Below, piece by piece: positions 5,894 through 6,908 of a stretch of 6,908 nt of DNA (positions within the stretch are counted from its first letter, which is position 1; each line of letters begins with the position of its first letter). The notes below the pieces were generated by a model that was given only the letters and a program-made list of their open reading frames with translations, did no database searches and was not told the DNA's origin. Origin of the DNA: Desulfomonile tiedjei (GTDB taxonomy: Bacteria; Desulfobacterota; Desulfomonilia; Desulfomonilales; Desulfomonilaceae); contig DYRE01000117.1 in assembly GCA_020718965.1 (NCBI GenBank), forward strand, positions 1 through 6,908, in the 5' to 3' direction. The position numbers were made by a program, and so were the translations under genes.

Positions 5894-5927
5894 GAAATTC
5901 AAGAAGATTCACGGCCTTTTTATTTTT
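5881..5927 (+). terminator. intrinsic terminator (3:4) between tyrA and trpD
   Basis: AAGGCCGTGAATC (5881-5893) and GATTCACGGCCTT (5906-5918) form a perfect 13-bp stem with a 12-base loop, followed by T5-A-T5 (5917-5927). It starts 29 bases after the tyrA stop and ends 22 bases before trpD, with no clear promoter after it, so trpD expression should depend on read-through. Taken with the competing pairing upstream, it is best read as an attenuator terminator rather than a simple operon end. Confidence 0.94.
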
Positions 5928-5949
5928 GAAACAAAAAATGGAGGAGAAA

Positions 5950-6908
5950 ATGATTCAGGAATCTATTGAAAAGGCGGTATCGGGAATAAATCTTCCAGAG
6001 GCCCAAATGATTGAGACTATGGAAGAAATTATGGAAGGTAAGGCGACTCAAGCTCAGATTGGCGCCCTGCTGGTAGCGTTACGGATGAAGGGCGAAACTG
6101 TGGACGAGATAACCGGGGCCGCCAGAGTAATGCGGTCCAAAAGCGCACAGATTCCTTATGAGCTTCAGGATGGTGAATTTCTTATAGACACCTGCGGAAC
6201 AGGAGGAGACTGTGCAAACACATTCAACGTATCCACTACAGCGGCATTTGTAGCTGCTGGAGCTGGAGTGAAGGTAGCAAAGCATGGAAATAGGTCGGTT
6301 TCAAGCAAGTGCGGAAGCGCAGATTTGATGGAGGCTCTGGGGTTACCTTTGGACCTTACGCCTGTTCAGGTCGCCCTCTGTATCCAGGAAGTTGGCATAG
6401 GTTTCCTGTTTGCCCCGGTGATGCACAAAGCTATGAAGCATGCGATAGGACCTCGTAGGGAGATTGGCTTGCGTACCATTTTTAATCTCCTGGGACCTCT
6501 GACCAACCCTGCCGGGGCTCAAGTTCAGGTTATGGGGGTCTATGATGATCAGATGGTGGAACCACTTACACATGCGATTTCGCGGCTTGGGGTCAAAAAG
6601 GCCTTTGTCGTTCACGGTCACGGGGGACTAGATGAAATAAGCCTAAGCGGTCCAACTCGCATGGGGACGGCCCACAATGGCGAGGTTTCCTTCACGTACA
6701 TGGATCCTTCAGATTTTGGAGTCAAAACCAGGCCCTCCTTCGGGATTGCAGGTGGCGACGCGAAAGAAAACGCGGAATTGACAAGGTCCATACTGAACGG
6801 AGATCCAGGTGAGCACAGAGATCTGGTTCTTGTTAACGCCGCCGCTGCGCTGGTAGCAGCGGAAAAGGCAGCGACTTTCATAGACGGTATGACTTTATCC
6901 GCCCATTC
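5950..6908 (+). CDS. trpD: anthranilate phosphoribosyltransferase, 3' end outside window
   Basis: TrpD transfers the phosphoribosyl group of PRPP to anthranilate, the second step of the Trp branch, in the cytoplasm. The frame is open to the window edge, giving 319 residues of a usual length of about 340, so only the C-terminus is missing. The PRPP-binding DTCGTGGD is at 80-87, KHGNRS at 111-116, SSKCGSAD at 118-125, and the anthranilate-site region GPRREIGLRTIFNLLGPLTNP is conserved. The metal-binding D228-E229 lies in GGLDEIS. ATG 5950 is chosen because GGAGG at 5940-5944 lies 5 bases before it; the in-frame ATG at 5938 overlaps that site. The gene follows the tyrA-trpD attenuator terminator. 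No trpE or trpG precedes it, so anthranilate synthase must be encoded elsewhere, either downstream or at another locus. Confidence 0.95.
   Translation, partial: MIQESIEKAVSGINLPEAQMIETMEEIMEGKATQAQIGALLVALRMKGETVDEITGAARVMRSKSAQIPYELQDGEFLIDTCGTGGDCANTFNVSTTAAFVAAGAGVKVAKHGNRSVSSKCGSADLMEALGLPLDLTPVQVALCIQEVGIGFLFAPVMHKAMKHAIGPRREIGLRTIFNLLGPLTNPAGAQVQVMGVYDDQMVEPLTHAISRLGVKKAFVVHGHGGLDEISLSGPTRMGTAHNGEVSFTYMDPSDFGVKTRPSFGIAGGDAKENAELTRSILNGDPGEHRDLVLVNAAAALVAAEKAATFIDGMTLSAH

Overview
The window is an aromatic amino acid biosynthesis cluster, all on the + strand: aroB (5' end cut off), aroC, aroQ, a 338-base regulatory gap, aroF, pheA, tyrA and trpD (3' end cut off). It covers shikimate pathway steps 1 (DAHP synthase), 2 (dehydroquinate synthase), 3 (dehydroquinase) and 7 (chorismate synthase), then the entries to the Phe, Tyr and Trp branches. 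aroE, aroK, aroA and trpEG are not in the window. The enzyme set (type II dehydroquinase, KDO8P-synthase-like DAHP synthase, fused chorismate mutase/prephenate dehydratase, TyrA resembling the dehydrogenase part of the E. coli T-protein), the medium base composition and the clear Shine-Dalgarno sites suggest a Gram-negative bacterium, perhaps of the deltaproteobacterial (Desulfobacterota) type. That placement is inference of moderate to low confidence.

Region 1-2514: aroB, aroC and aroQ overlap by 8 and 4 bases and look translationally coupled. Region 2515-2852: no enzyme gene, but a complete attenuation system. It has a sigma70-like promoter (2567-2595), a 40-residue leader ORF (2625-2747) with eight aromatic residues in nine codons (Tyr, Phe and Trp), an antiterminator pairing (2713-2728 with 2772-2787), an intrinsic terminator (2770-2810) and a second strong hairpin (2817-2843) before the aroF ribosome binding site. 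Region 2871-5852: aroF, pheA and tyrA, closely spaced. Region 5853-5949: a second intrinsic terminator, then trpD.

The most striking result is that the second terminator also looks like an attenuator, and its leader peptide appears to be the C-terminal tail of TyrA itself. That tail carries Trp-Gly-Trp-Trp just before a segment that can form ten continuous pairs with the 5' arm of the terminator. A 1:2 hairpin over the last Trp codon completes a classical 1:2 / 2:3 / 3:4 switch. The inferred logic has two tiers. Shortage of Phe, Tyr or Trp lets transcription enter aroF-pheA-tyrA; Trp shortage then lets the same transcript continue into trpD and presumably the rest of the trp genes. The DAHP synthase lacks the N-terminal regulatory domain of the Thermotoga enzyme, which fits control of flux at transcription. 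All RNA pairings were found by hand; no folding energies or database searches were run.
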